A stretch of 64,000 nucleotides of DNA from RUG14130 sp045598325. GTDB lineage: Bacteria > Bacillota > Clostridia > Christensenellales > Aristaeellaceae. The stretch covers positions 1-64,000 of the forward strand of contig JAZLLT010000042.1 in NCBI GenBank assembly GCA_045598325.1. Direction: 5' to 3'. Shown in pieces: positions 43,508 through 51,387 of the stretch. The translations under genes and the position numbers were made by a program. Numbering within the stretch: the stretch's first letter is position 1; each line of letters begins with the position of its first letter. The notes under the pieces were generated by a model. The model was not told the DNA's origin and did no database searches. It worked only from the letters and a program-made list of their open reading frames with translations.

Positions 43508-45673
43508 ATGAATCAAACCGAACTGAATGCGTTACTTCCCTCCCTTCCCGTGCGCGAAAAGGTGGGCCAACTGGTCCAGTGGACCATGAGGCAGCTGGCG
43601 GCCACGAACGGCGGCGCGGTCACGGGTCCCGACCTCGGCAAGGTGCAGGGCGACGGTGCGAAGTACTTTAGCAGCGTGCTCAATTTCGCTTCGCCCGAGG
43701 AAGCGGCTGAACTTCAGAAAAACTACCTCGCGAATCAGGAGCACAGGATCCCGCTCATTTTCATGATGGATGTGGTGCACGGCTGCCGCACGATCTTCCC
43801 CGAGCCCCTCGCCATGGCGGGCAGCTTCGACCTGCAGCTCATGGAGGAATGCTCGGCGATGGCCGCAAAGGAAGCGTCCGCCTACGGCGTACACCTGACC
43901 TTCGCTCCGATGGTCGACCACTGCCGCGATGCCCGCTGGGGCCGCGTGATGGAAAGCGGCGGCGAGGACCCGTATCTGTCGGGCGAAATGGGCGCGGCAA
44001 CGGTCCGCGGTTTTCAGGGCAGGGATCTGAGTGATCCCGATTCCCTTGCCACCTGTGTCAAGCACTACGCGGCTTACGGCGCGGCGGAGGGCGGACGGGA
44101 CTATAATCAGGTCGAACTCTCCGAGCGGGTGCTGCGCGAGTGGTATCTGCCCGCCTACCGGGACTGCATCAAGGCGGGCGCGCGGATGGTGATGCCCTCC
44201 TTCAACTCCCTGAACGGCATGCCATCCGTGGCGAACAAGTGGCTCATCCTTGATGTCCTGCGTAATGAATGGGGCTTTGACGGCGCGGTCATCAGCGACT
44301 ATAACGCCTTGAATGAACTCCTCCACCACGGCGTGGCGGAGGACCGCCGCGAAGCGGCAAAGATGTGCGCGGAGTGCGAATGCGACATCGACATGGTAAG
44401 CGGCGGCTACGCGGAGTATCTGACGGAGCTCACCGAAAGCGGTGTCTTCCCCATGGAAAAGCTGGACAGGGCCGTGATGCGCGTACTTAAAATCAAAAAC
44501 GAACTGGGCCTGTTCGAGGATCCCTACCGCGGCGCGTCGGCGGAAAAGATAAACAAGGTCTGCCTCACAAAAGGACACCGCGCGCTTGCGAAAAAAGCGG
44601 CGCTTGAGAGTGCGGTACTGCTCAAAAACGAGGGCGTTCTGCCCTTTGACCGCGGCGTGAAGTCCGTCGCGCTCATCGGTCCCTTCGCGGACAGTGACGA
44701 TATCCTCGGCGCGTGGTTCTGCTACGGAAAGCGCGAGGAAGCCGTGACCGTCAGGCAGGGCATCGAAAATCTCCTGCCGGAGGCGTGTGTCACGCTTGTA
44801 AACGGCTGCTCCTCCGCCATCGGGAGCACGGATGAAAGCGGCATCCCGGCAGCTGTGGAAGCGGCAAAAAAGGCGGATATCGTCATTCTCTGCATGGGCG
44901 AGGAGCGGGACTGCTCCGGCGAGGGCAGGAGCCGCGCATCGCTCACGCTGCCGGGCGTGCAGGAAAAGTTGATCCGTTCCGTTTCCGAAGTGAATCCCAA
45001 CACCGCCCTGCTGTTATTTAACGGCCGTCCTCTCGAACTCACGAACGCGGCAGGCGCCGTTCCCGCCATCCTCGAAATGTGGATGCCCGGCACCGAGGGC
45101 GGTTCCGCCGCCGCGGAACTGCTGTTCGGCGTTCAGAACCCCTGCGGCAAGCTGGCGATGTCCTTCCCGAAGAGCGTGGGTCAAATGCCGCTCTTCTACG
45201 CCTATTCCCACACGGGACGCGCGAAAAAGAAGCCGGAAGGCGTGTTCGAGCCCTTCCGTTCCGACTATATGGACTGCGGCAATCTCCCGCTGTTCCCCTT
45301 CGGTTTCGGCCTCAGCTACACGACCTTCCGTTACGATTCCCTGACTGTCAAAAAAACCGAACTCCGTGCGGGCGAACCCCTCACGGCGGAAGTCACCCTC
45401 ACAAACACCGGCAAGCGCGAAGGCCGTGAAGTCATCGAGCTTTATCTGAACGACAAGGTCTCCTCTTTGGTGACGCCCGTGCAGAAGCTCGCTTCTTTCG
45501 CTCCCGTTACCCTCGCTCCCGGTGAAACCGAAACGGTCACTCTGACCGTGGCTCCCGAGCGCATGGCCCTGTGGAACGCCGAAAACAAATTCACCATCGA
45601 GCCGGGCACCTTCGATTTGTTCGTTGGCTGCGCCGATCATCCGATCCTCACAACCGAATTCCGAGTCCTATAA
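43508..45673 (+). CDS. GH3 beta-glucosidase / beta-xylosidase family enzyme
   Basis: A 721-residue enzyme without signal peptide, in the standard order: TIM barrel (about 1-340), alpha/beta sandwich (about 360-560) and fibronectin-III-like domain (about 610-710). The nucleophile is Asp264 in 'FDGAVISDYNALNE'; the acid/base glutamate lies in the second domain, near 'LCMGEERDCSGEG'. 'CVKHYAAYGAAEGGRDYN' and 'GFGLSYTTFRYDS' are further family blocks. The AAAGGA site lies eight bases upstream. It is the last gene of the second importer operon, before a strong bidirectional terminator. Confidence 0.94.
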   Translation: MNQTELNALLPSLPVREKVGQLVQWTMRQLAATNGGAVTGPDLGKVQGDGAKYFSSVLNFASPEEAAELQKNYLANQEHRIPLIFMMDVVHGCRTIFPEPLAMAGSFDLQLMEECSAMAAKEASAYGVHLTFAPMVDHCRDARWGRVMESGGEDPYLSGEMGAATVRGFQGRDLSDPDSLATCVKHYAAYGAAEGGRDYNQVELSERVLREWYLPAYRDCIKAGARMVMPSFNSLNGMPSVANKWLILDVLRNEWGFDGAVISDYNALNELLHHGVAEDRREAAKMCAECECDIDMVSGGYAEYLTELTESGVFPMEKLDRAVMRVLKIKNELGLFEDPYRGASAEKINKVCLTKGHRALAKKAALESAVLLKNEGVLPFDRGVKSVALIGPFADSDDILGAWFCYGKREEAVTVRQGIENLLPEACVTLVNGCSSAIGSTDESGIPAAVEAAKKADIVILCMGEERDCSGEGRSRASLTLPGVQEKLIRSVSEVNPNTALLLFNGRPLELTNAAGAVPAILEMWMPGTEGGSAAAELLFGVQNPCGKLAMSFPKSVGQMPLFYAYSHTGRAKKKPEGVFEPFRSDYMDCGNLPLFPFGFGLSYTTFRYDSLTVKKTELRAGEPLTAEVTLTNTGKREGREVIELYLNDKVSSLVTPVQKLASFAPVTLAPGETETVTLTVAPERMALWNAENKFTIEPGTFDLFVGCADHPILTTEFRVL

Positions 45674-45709
45674 GAAAAAACCGGGAGTTTTCTCCCGGTT
45701 TTTCTTATA
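45671..45709. terminator. Strong bidirectional terminator
   Basis: Near-perfect inverted repeat centred on CCGGGAG-TTTT-CTCCCGG with A and T runs on both sides. It ends the GH3 operon from the left and the small minus-strand genes from the right; the GH3 stop codon lies within it. Confidence 0.92.
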
Positions 45710-45812
45710 GAGAAGCGTATCGCGCCTTCAACTGATTTTTGTATTCTGTTTTGTGTTCCTGCCGGACTCTCCCGGCATCCGGTCGACCTATGTGCCTGCT
45801 GTAGTTGTTCAT
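45705..45812 (-). CDS. Small 35-residue basic protein
   Basis: A 35-codon frame, 'MNNYSRHIGRPDAGRVRQEH' onward, ending 'LKARYASL'. Its ATG overlaps the stop of the upstream methyltransferase-tail fragment (TAATG), so the two were translationally coupled. It ends inside the terminator, as real last genes often do. I do not recognise a family. Together with its neighbour it appears to be the surviving end of an operon cut off at about 46165. Confidence 0.45.
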   Translation of the reverse strand: MNNYSRHIGRPDAGRVRQEHKTEYKNQLKARYASL

Positions 45813-46165
45813 TAGTGCAAATCCGAAGAAGAATCATCGATTATCCCGTAGAATTTCATTGCTTCTATTATCGCTGCTTCTTTCTCCGGCGGGCATTGCG
45901 GTACGCGGGTATCTTCGGATTTGGGCTTGTTGTGGCTTTCGCCTACCGCAAGGCCGTATTTCCGCTTGATCTGGGAAATGTACAGGGTAGACACATTGAG
46001 CCCCGTGTGTTCAAGCACATACTGTTTGATTTGGGTATAGGTTGCCTGACCGCGCTTGCTTTGCAGCAGTTCTTCTACATCCACATCGATGTCGATATGA
46101 ACCGGAGCGGTTGTCAGAACCAAGGAACATACCGTCTCGACATGGGTTGAGACGATGCCGTAAAT
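45812..46165 (-). pseudogene. C-terminal fragment of a clostridial 23S rRNA methyltransferase (RlmD-like) tail
   Basis: From 'STHVETVCSL' to the stop the translation matches what I recall as the C-terminal end and extension of clostridial RlmD/RumA-type methyltransferases: the family's 'HVE-V-L' end of the catalytic domain, then 'ATYTQIKQYVLEHTGLNVST', 'LYISQIKRKYGLAVGE' and 'CPPEKEAAIIEAMKFYGII'. The whole SAM-binding and TRAM part is missing. Upstream sequence changes at about 46165, where the cas1 remnant begins on the other strand. It is therefore a rearrangement relic rather than a working enzyme, unless this extension also exists as a free protein. Confidence 0.6.
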
Positions 46166-46592
46166 GTCGAAGCAACACGGGAACAAATCTATCCCCGCAG
46201 TACACGGGAATGCAGCGGCACTTGAAAGCGTCGGCTTGGATTCTTATGTGGGTTTCTTGCATAAGGACAGGCCAGGGAGAACATCACTTGCATTGGACCT
46301 GATGGAAGAATTGAGAGGGCCGATGGCTGACCGATTTGCGCTATCGTTAGTCAACAACCGTGCAATACAAGGCAAACATTTTATTCGACAATCTGATGGT
46401 GCAGTATTGCTGGATAGTGCTGGGCGTAAGGTTTTCTTAAATGCTTGGCAGGAACGCAAGCGGGAAGTCATTCAACATCCCTATCTTCAGGAGAAGATGG
46501 AATGTGGCTTGATACCGTATGTACAGGCGTTGTAGCTGTCCCGATACTTGCGCGGTGATCTGGATGGTTATCCGCCGTTTTTATGGAAGTGA
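46164..46592 (+). pseudogene. cas1: cas1 remnant (type I-C like), 5' deleted and with internal TAG
   Basis: From about 46205 the frame reads 'AALESVGLDSYVGFLHKDRP' and 'GRTSLALDLMEELRGPMADR', the conserved C-terminal half of type I-C Cas1 with its metal-binding region. The first roughly 200 residues of Cas1 are absent; the sequence before 46200 is unrelated. A TAG at 46533-46535 interrupts 'GLIPYVQAL', and the same frame continues 'LSRYLRGDLDGYPPFLWK' to the natural stop at 46590-46592, five bases before cas2. The gene is thus broken twice and cannot make an integrase. Confidence 0.85.
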
Positions 46593-46596
46593 TGTT

Positions 46597-46886
46597 ATGC
46601 TGATTTTGATTACCTATGATGTCAACACAACGGATGCCGAGGGCCGACGCAGATTGCGCGAAGTTGCTAAAAAGTGCGTTGCACATGGGCGAAGAGTCCA
46701 GAATTCTGTGTTTGAATGCATGCTGGATGCCGCTCAATATAAGCCACTTCGAGCTTCTTTGAAGCAAATCATTGATCCGGCAAAAGACAGCTTACTTTTT
46801 TACTCTCTTGGCGATCACTATGCAAAAAGGTAGAACACATAGGAATAATAGCAAGCTATCAACCGGAAGATACATTAATGATATGA
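46597..46886 (+). pseudogene. cas2: cas2 with a one-base frameshift near the 3' end
   Basis: The frame from ATG 46597 encodes 'MLILITYDVNTTDAEGRRRL', 'VQNSVFECMLDAAQYKPL' and 'DSLLFYSLGDHYAKR', a normal Cas2 through about residue 78, then hits TAG. Shifting by one base at 46830 continues the family ending 'VEHIGIIASYQPEDTLMI' to TGA at 46884-46886. One G appears to have been lost from a GGG run. The truncated product retains the ferredoxin fold but lacks the C-terminal strand used for the Cas1 contact. It follows the cas1 remnant directly. Confidence 0.88.
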
Positions 46887-47082
46887 CGGCATTGGAATGG
46901 TGGACAAACGGTGCGAACATAAATCGCACATAAATGTGTAGATACCTTCGCACCGGATTTTCGGAACATTATACTGTTTTTTACTGTAATTCGGTCCTGC
47001 TTTTTGATAGAATTATCGACTTGAGGTGAACTTTTGTGCAATCGGTCATGGTTCAAGATGAATTTTTGATCAAGATTGCGGC

Positions 47083-47240
47083 GTCGCACCCCCGCGCGGG
47101 TGCGTGGATTGAAATAACACGGACAGGATCCCGTATATCTCATGCGTGTCGCACCCCCGCGCGGGTGTGTGGATTGAAATCTCACCCGTGAAGAGCAAGA
47201 GTTGCGCGGTCGCACCCCACACGGGTGTGCGGATTGTAAT
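47083..47240 (+). CRISPR. Three-repeat type I-C-like CRISPR remnant
   Basis: Repeats at 47083-47115, 47148-47180 and 47209-47240. The first two are 33 bases (GTCGCACCCCCGCGCGGG... ending GGATTGAAAT); the second differs by one base, and the third is 32 bases with several changes, as expected for the distal degenerate repeat. Spacers are 32 and 28 bases, short for type I-C. The 196 bases between the cas2 end and the first repeat are AT-rich and may be the leader. No interference genes (cas3, cas5, cas7, cas8) are present. Orientation and repeat type agree with the cas1/cas2 remnants upstream. Confidence 0.9.
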
Positions 47241-47270
47241 TTCCTGGAAAGTACAAATTTCGTTTGCTTA

Positions 47271-47335
47271 GTAGGTTCCATAGAAAAACTACCCACGGGC
47301 TTCGGAAGATAACAGAATCCCGTGGGTATAACTTT
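47271..47335 (-). terminator. Terminator of lacI containing a sequence repeated at 62331
   Basis: On the minus strand ACCCACGGG pairs with CCCGTGGGT across an 18-22 base loop and is followed by AGTTTTTCT, a plausible terminator for the LacI gene. The plus-strand segments GTAGGTTCCATAG and TCGGAAGATAAC, the latter followed by an A/T and GAATCC, recur with similar spacing at 62331. Confidence 0.6.
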
Positions 47336-47454
47336 ATTCTGATTTTCTTTAGATTTTCCCGAAAACCATCTGACCTGGAACTTGCTTTGTTTGAATTCCT
47401 TCCGTTTGCAGTAGCGGCAATGAATTCAAGTATGGTGATAAACATGCAGATGTA

Positions 47455-48471
47455 CTATTCCTTACACTTTATAACACTCTCGCGGTCGATCAGCTCCACA
47501 TCGAGAGTTAGGTGGGAATAGGGAATCTGCGGATTTTCGATCTGCATAAGTAGCATTTCCGTTGCACGGCGTGGCATGGCGATTTTTGAAGCCGAAACCG
47601 AAGTGAGAGCGAATGGAAGAGGCAGGAATGAATGAAGATTATCGAATGCAATAATCGAGAAGTTATCTTTGGGCATGGAGGACGCAGGAAGTAAACGATT
47701 TCGGGAAAGAACATCCCACGCTATCACATCATTGTAGGCAACAATGGCATTAGCAAGCATGGAACCATCTTTTTTGAACAATTGGTTGAAGTAGTTACCG
47801 TCGTTGTCAAAATAAACGATTTCGGTTTGGAAAGGTACACCACAGGCGCGGTAGGCGGCAATAAATCCGGAATACCGCTCGGTAGAAGAAAAATTCTGCT
47901 GAAGCGTATCAATATACACGGTACGGTAGTGTCCCTTGGAGATCAGATGCTCAGCAACCAGCTTGCCGGCTTTGTAGTCATCGCTGTTTACATAATTGGT
48001 GGAACGATTCTTAAAATGCCTACCGATTAGCACAAACGGGATATGTAGGTTTTGAAGATAGTCGAGATTATTCTCGGTCTTTTGTGTCGGACACCAAATG
48101 ATACCATCCACATTCTGCTGCGCAGCGGTACGGAGGCATTGTAGCTCGATATCTTCATTTTCATCAGTATTCATGAAGAAAGAAGAGTAGTGGTTCTGCC
48201 GCAGTTCATTTTCGATAATGCGCGTCATAAAGGCAAAGAAAGGGTTTGATGTATCACCGACGATGACGGCTATGATGCGTGTATGAGACATTGGAGACAC
48301 AACGGCAGATGGATTCTTTTTGTAACCAAGTTTTTCAGCGCTTTCTAGGATGACGGACTTTGCTTCGTCCGAGATGTCGGATCGATCATTTAAAGCATGA
48401 GAAACCGCAGTTATGGAATAACCAGTGTCATTCGCGATGTCTTTCAGGGTTACGGATTTTCTGCTGTTCAT
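47455..48471 (-). CDS. LacI-family transcriptional regulator
   Basis: The start at 48471 follows AGGAGG by six bases; an upstream extension of 32 codons is AT-rich leader. The 338-residue protein has the N-terminal helix-turn-helix 'VTLKDIANDTGYSITAVSHA' with hinge helix, then a periplasmic-binding-protein-like effector domain ('IIAVIVGDTSNPFFAFMTRI', 'AYNDVIAWDVL'). It is divergent from the third importer and arabinofuranosidase operon and most likely represses it in the absence of an arabinose-containing sugar. The inducer cannot be named from the sequence. Confidence 0.93.
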   Translation of the reverse strand: MNSRKSVTLKDIANDTGYSITAVSHALNDRSDISDEAKSVILESAEKLGYKKNPSAVVSPMSHTRIIAVIVGDTSNPFFAFMTRIIENELRQNHYSSFFMNTDENEDIELQCLRTAAQQNVDGIIWCPTQKTENNLDYLQNLHIPFVLIGRHFKNRSTNYVNSDDYKAGKLVAEHLISKGHYRTVYIDTLQQNFSSTERYSGFIAAYRACGVPFQTEIVYFDNDGNYFNQLFKKDGSMLANAIVAYNDVIAWDVLSRNRLLPASSMPKDNFSIIAFDNLHSFLPLPFALTSVSASKIAMPRRATEMLLMQIENPQIPYSHLTLDVELIDRESVIKCKE

Positions 48472-48656
48472 TTTTCTCCTCCTGTGAATAATTGATGGGA
48501 GTATTATATCACAATTTTTTAGTAAATTAAAGTATATATTTGAAAAATCAAGAAATTTAAGAAACAAAATTTGGAATTATAAAAGTATTATTAGCCAAAA
48601 TAATGTGTGAATAATAGTATAGATAATACATAAAAAACTTAATATTTCTATATTGC

Positions 48657-48724
48657 TTGCAAAACAAGGAGGCAGTTAATATAATATATGTGTAGTAAAT
48701 AAAGTAACCGTGGGTTTAGAAACC
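48657..48724 (+). promoter_or_regulatory. Promoter and possible operator of the arabinofuranoside operon
   Basis: TTGCAA (48657-48662), 17 bases, TATAAT (48680-48685). About 28 bases downstream of the -10 lies GGTTTAGAAACC (48713-48724), a palindromic site with 5-bp arms that could bind the divergent LacI protein as a road block. The whole 48472-48782 gap is AT-rich; apart from a small CCGC/GCGG hairpin at about 48749 I see nothing else. Confidence 0.6.
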
Positions 48725-48782
48725 AGCTACAAACATATTAGAACAACCGCAAAAGCGGGAAGATAAAGAAGGAGAGTGCACC

Positions 48783-50390
48783 ATGAAGAGAAGTGGCAAC
48801 GGAAGATGCAGCATGAAGTCCTTGATCTGCATCATGCTCGTGTTGTGTCTGATGAGCGCGGTTTGCGCTGTCGGCGAGGAAGATAAGGCATTCGCGCCTT
48901 ATAATGACAAAATCACGCTGAGCATGATATACGAAGTCGATGTTGGCGTAACTTTCCCGGAAGGCGACACCATCGACAACAATGTCATCACCAGAATGTA
49001 TACCGATAAGTTGAACATTGATTATGATCTGAGCTGGCAGGTGGACTCCGGTTCCTACTCTTCCCAGCTGGATATGGTCATCGGTTCCGATACGCCGCTG
49101 CCTGACATGTTTATGTTGAACAAGCGCCAGATGTACGAACTTGCCACCGCGGGCAAACTGATGGATATGATGCCATATTATGAGGAGTACGCGTCTGAAG
49201 GACTTAAAAAGGTGCTGGGATTCAATGACAATGAAGGCATTGAGTCCGGCATGATCGACGGAAAACTCTATGGAATGCCCCTAACCAACGATGTTGGCGA
49301 CGGTGCTTCTCTGGTCTTTATCCGTCAGGACTGGCTGGATAAGCTGGATCTCGAGGTGCCGGAAACCGTAACGGACCTGATCGAAGTTGCGGAGGCATTT
49401 GTTGAAAACAACATGTCCGGACGCAACAACACAATGGGCATTTCAATGGCGAAGGATCTGGGCTTCACCTGGGATGTGATAGCCAATGCATACGGAGCTT
49501 ATCCTGACCTGTGGCTGGAAGACGAGGACGGTAAACTGGTTTACGGAAGCGTTCAGCCGGAAATCCGTGACGGTCTGCTCGCTCTGCAGGATTTGTATGC
49601 GCGTGGACTCATTCACAAGGAATTTGCGGCTCAGGATATCACCAGACTCGGCGGCTATGTTGCGCAGGGCAAGTTGGGCATCCTGATTGGACCTTTCTGG
49701 TACAATAACCTCTATATCTCTTCCAACTTCAAAGTGGACGAGAATGCGGAATGGACTGTTATCAACAACCTCTGCCTTGATGAGGGAGATACTATCGCTT
49801 CTCGCGCATGGAACACGACCTACAGATGGTTAGCAGTCAGTGCGGATTGTCAGCATCCCGAAGCAGTCGTTAAGACCATGAACCTTTGGTACGAGATGTG
49901 GCAGGGCAACATGGCCGACTGGTATTGGGGACTCGCCATGAGCGATGAATATTACACCACTGACCTTAAGTATTATTCTCCCATTTTCTTTGATCCTCCG
50001 CTCAAGAACTGCGGCGTGGGTCTTCATGTACGCGAAGCATGGGAAACCGGTGATACCAGCAAGTTGAACCCGGAAGAGACCAATGCTTATGTGAAGATGA
50101 AGGAACCTCTTACACCTGCTGGCTTTAAGGCGAGTTATCTGACTTGGTTCGGAAGTTTCAAACTTCTCAACGAAACCTATGATACCTTTGTATACACCAA
50201 GTTCCGCGGACCTACGGATGCCATGTTCGCTGCGGTAGAATCCGATCTGGATGAGCTTGAAATCAATACATTTGTACGTATCATCATGGGAGAAGATATA
50301 GCCCTGTTTGATGAGTTCGTGGAGCAGTGGTATGATGAAGGCGGTACATACCTGACCCAAAGGGTCAATGAATGGTACGCCGAACAGTAA
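48783..50390 (+). CDS. Extracellular solute-binding protein of sugar importer 3
   Basis: A 535-residue protein behind AAGGAGAG. The signal region, starting at Met11 ('MKSLICIMLVLCLMSAVCAV'), has no proper lipobox: the cysteine follows Ala-Val, so signal peptidase I cleavage before 'GEEDKAF' is more likely. The mature part has the large LplA-like binding-protein pattern ('VIGSDTPLPDMFMLNKRQMY'). It is the first gene of the LacI-controlled operon and a perfect 10-bp hairpin follows it. The context predicts an arabinofuranosyl oligosaccharide ligand. Confidence 0.91.
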   Translation: MKRSGNGRCSMKSLICIMLVLCLMSAVCAVGEEDKAFAPYNDKITLSMIYEVDVGVTFPEGDTIDNNVITRMYTDKLNIDYDLSWQVDSGSYSSQLDMVIGSDTPLPDMFMLNKRQMYELATAGKLMDMMPYYEEYASEGLKKVLGFNDNEGIESGMIDGKLYGMPLTNDVGDGASLVFIRQDWLDKLDLEVPETVTDLIEVAEAFVENNMSGRNNTMGISMAKDLGFTWDVIANAYGAYPDLWLEDEDGKLVYGSVQPEIRDGLLALQDLYARGLIHKEFAAQDITRLGGYVAQGKLGILIGPFWYNNLYISSNFKVDENAEWTVINNLCLDEGDTIASRAWNTTYRWLAVSADCQHPEAVVKTMNLWYEMWQGNMADWYWGLAMSDEYYTTDLKYYSPIFFDPPLKNCGVGLHVREAWETGDTSKLNPEETNAYVKMKEPLTPAGFKASYLTWFGSFKLLNETYDTFVYTKFRGPTDAMFAAVESDLDELEINTFVRIIMGEDIALFDEFVEQWYDEGGTYLTQRVNEWYAEQ

Positions 50391-50402
50391 CAGGCAACTA
50401 AA

Positions 50403-50428
50403 CCGGGAGGAGTGGCTGCTCCTCCCGG
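50403..50428 (+). other. GC-rich 3' hairpin of the third binding-protein gene
   Basis: Perfect 10-bp stem CCGGGAGGAG/CTCCTCCCGG, loop TGGCTG, no T tract. Same position relative to the binding-protein gene as the hairpins at 12979 and 38884. Confidence 0.75.
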
Positions 50429-50463
50429 GGAGTCTCAGTCGTTTATTATAAGGCGGTAATGAT

Positions 50464-51372
50464 ATGCAGCAGGGCAGACTGGTACGCCATTTCCGAAAAC
50501 ATTGGCAAAAACATGTGATGATGATACCATGTGTTATCATCCTGCTTCTGTTCAATTATGTACCGATGATCGGTATATCGGTGGCGTTTGAGGATTACAT
50601 ACCAAGCATGGGGTTCTTCGGCTCCCCGTGGGCAGGTTTGGAATGGTTTGAATATATGTTCCAAATGAGCAACTTTACGCCCGTCATCTGGAATACCCTG
50701 CTCATTTCCCTACTCAAGATCGTGACGCTTGAAGCATCTTCAGTGGTGTTTGCGCTGCTGTTGAATGAACTGCGTCTAAGGAGAACAAGAAGCATCATTC
50801 AAGGCGCAGCGATTTTTCCGAATTTCCTGTCATGGGTCGTGTGCGCCGGTATCATAACGGATGTGGTTGCGCAGGAAGGCATTGTCAATAAGGTTCTGGG
50901 AGCGGTTGCTGATACCAATATATCGTTCCTGACGGATCCCGGCTGGTTCCGCTTTCTTTTGGTTATCACGAATGTATGGAAGGATGCCGGATACAACGCT
51001 GTTGTGATCATGGCCGCCCTCGCAGGTATCGATCCGACTCTGTATGAAGCGGCCTCCATCGATGGCGCTAACAGACTGCAGCGGATGGTTCATGTGACGC
51101 TTCCCGGTATCAGTCAGATCGTTGCAATGCTGACGATTCTGGCGCTGGGCGGAGTGATGAACGGCGGATTCGACCAGATTTTCAACATGTATAATGCAAC
51201 AGTGCGTTCATCTTCCGAAATCATCGATACTTATGTGTACCGTAAAGGTATCAACAGCGGCATGTATTCGCTCGGTACGGCAGTCGGCTTGTTCAAGTCG
51301 GTTGTCGGCACGATACTGCTCATCACATCACACTGGGCGGCAAAGAAATATGCCGGTTACCAGATTTTCTAA
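50464..51372 (+). CDS. Sugar ABC transporter permease, LplB type, third system
   Basis: A 302-residue polytopic protein. 'HVMMIPCVIILLLFNYVPMI' is the first helix with the subgroup's 'NYVPM', followed by 'GISVAFEDYIPSMGFFGSPW'. The EAA loop 'LYEAASIDGANRLQRMVHV' lies near residues 195-215. Initiation is by a weak GGCGGTAATG region. It forms the pore with the next gene product, 15 bases downstream. Confidence 0.92.
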   Translation: MQQGRLVRHFRKHWQKHVMMIPCVIILLLFNYVPMIGISVAFEDYIPSMGFFGSPWAGLEWFEYMFQMSNFTPVIWNTLLISLLKIVTLEASSVVFALLLNELRLRRTRSIIQGAAIFPNFLSWVVCAGIITDVVAQEGIVNKVLGAVADTNISFLTDPGWFRFLLVITNVWKDAGYNAVVIMAALAGIDPTLYEAASIDGANRLQRMVHVTLPGISQIVAMLTILALGGVMNGGFDQIFNMYNATVRSSSEIIDTYVYRKGINSGMYSLGTAVGLFKSVVGTILLITSHWAAKKYAGYQIF

Positions 51373-51387
51373 GGCAGGTGAATAAAC

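Noticed and set aside
46519..46596. A cas2 start upstream of 46597
   Set aside because: The upstream codons overlap the cas1 C terminus in another frame; Cas2 proteins begin with the Met-Leu-Ile-Leu-Ile-Thr-Tyr-Asp strand encoded from 46597.
47241..47454. Additional CRISPR repeats to the right of 47240
   Set aside because: No further GTCGCACC or GGATTGAAAT occurs; the sequence becomes the lacI terminator.
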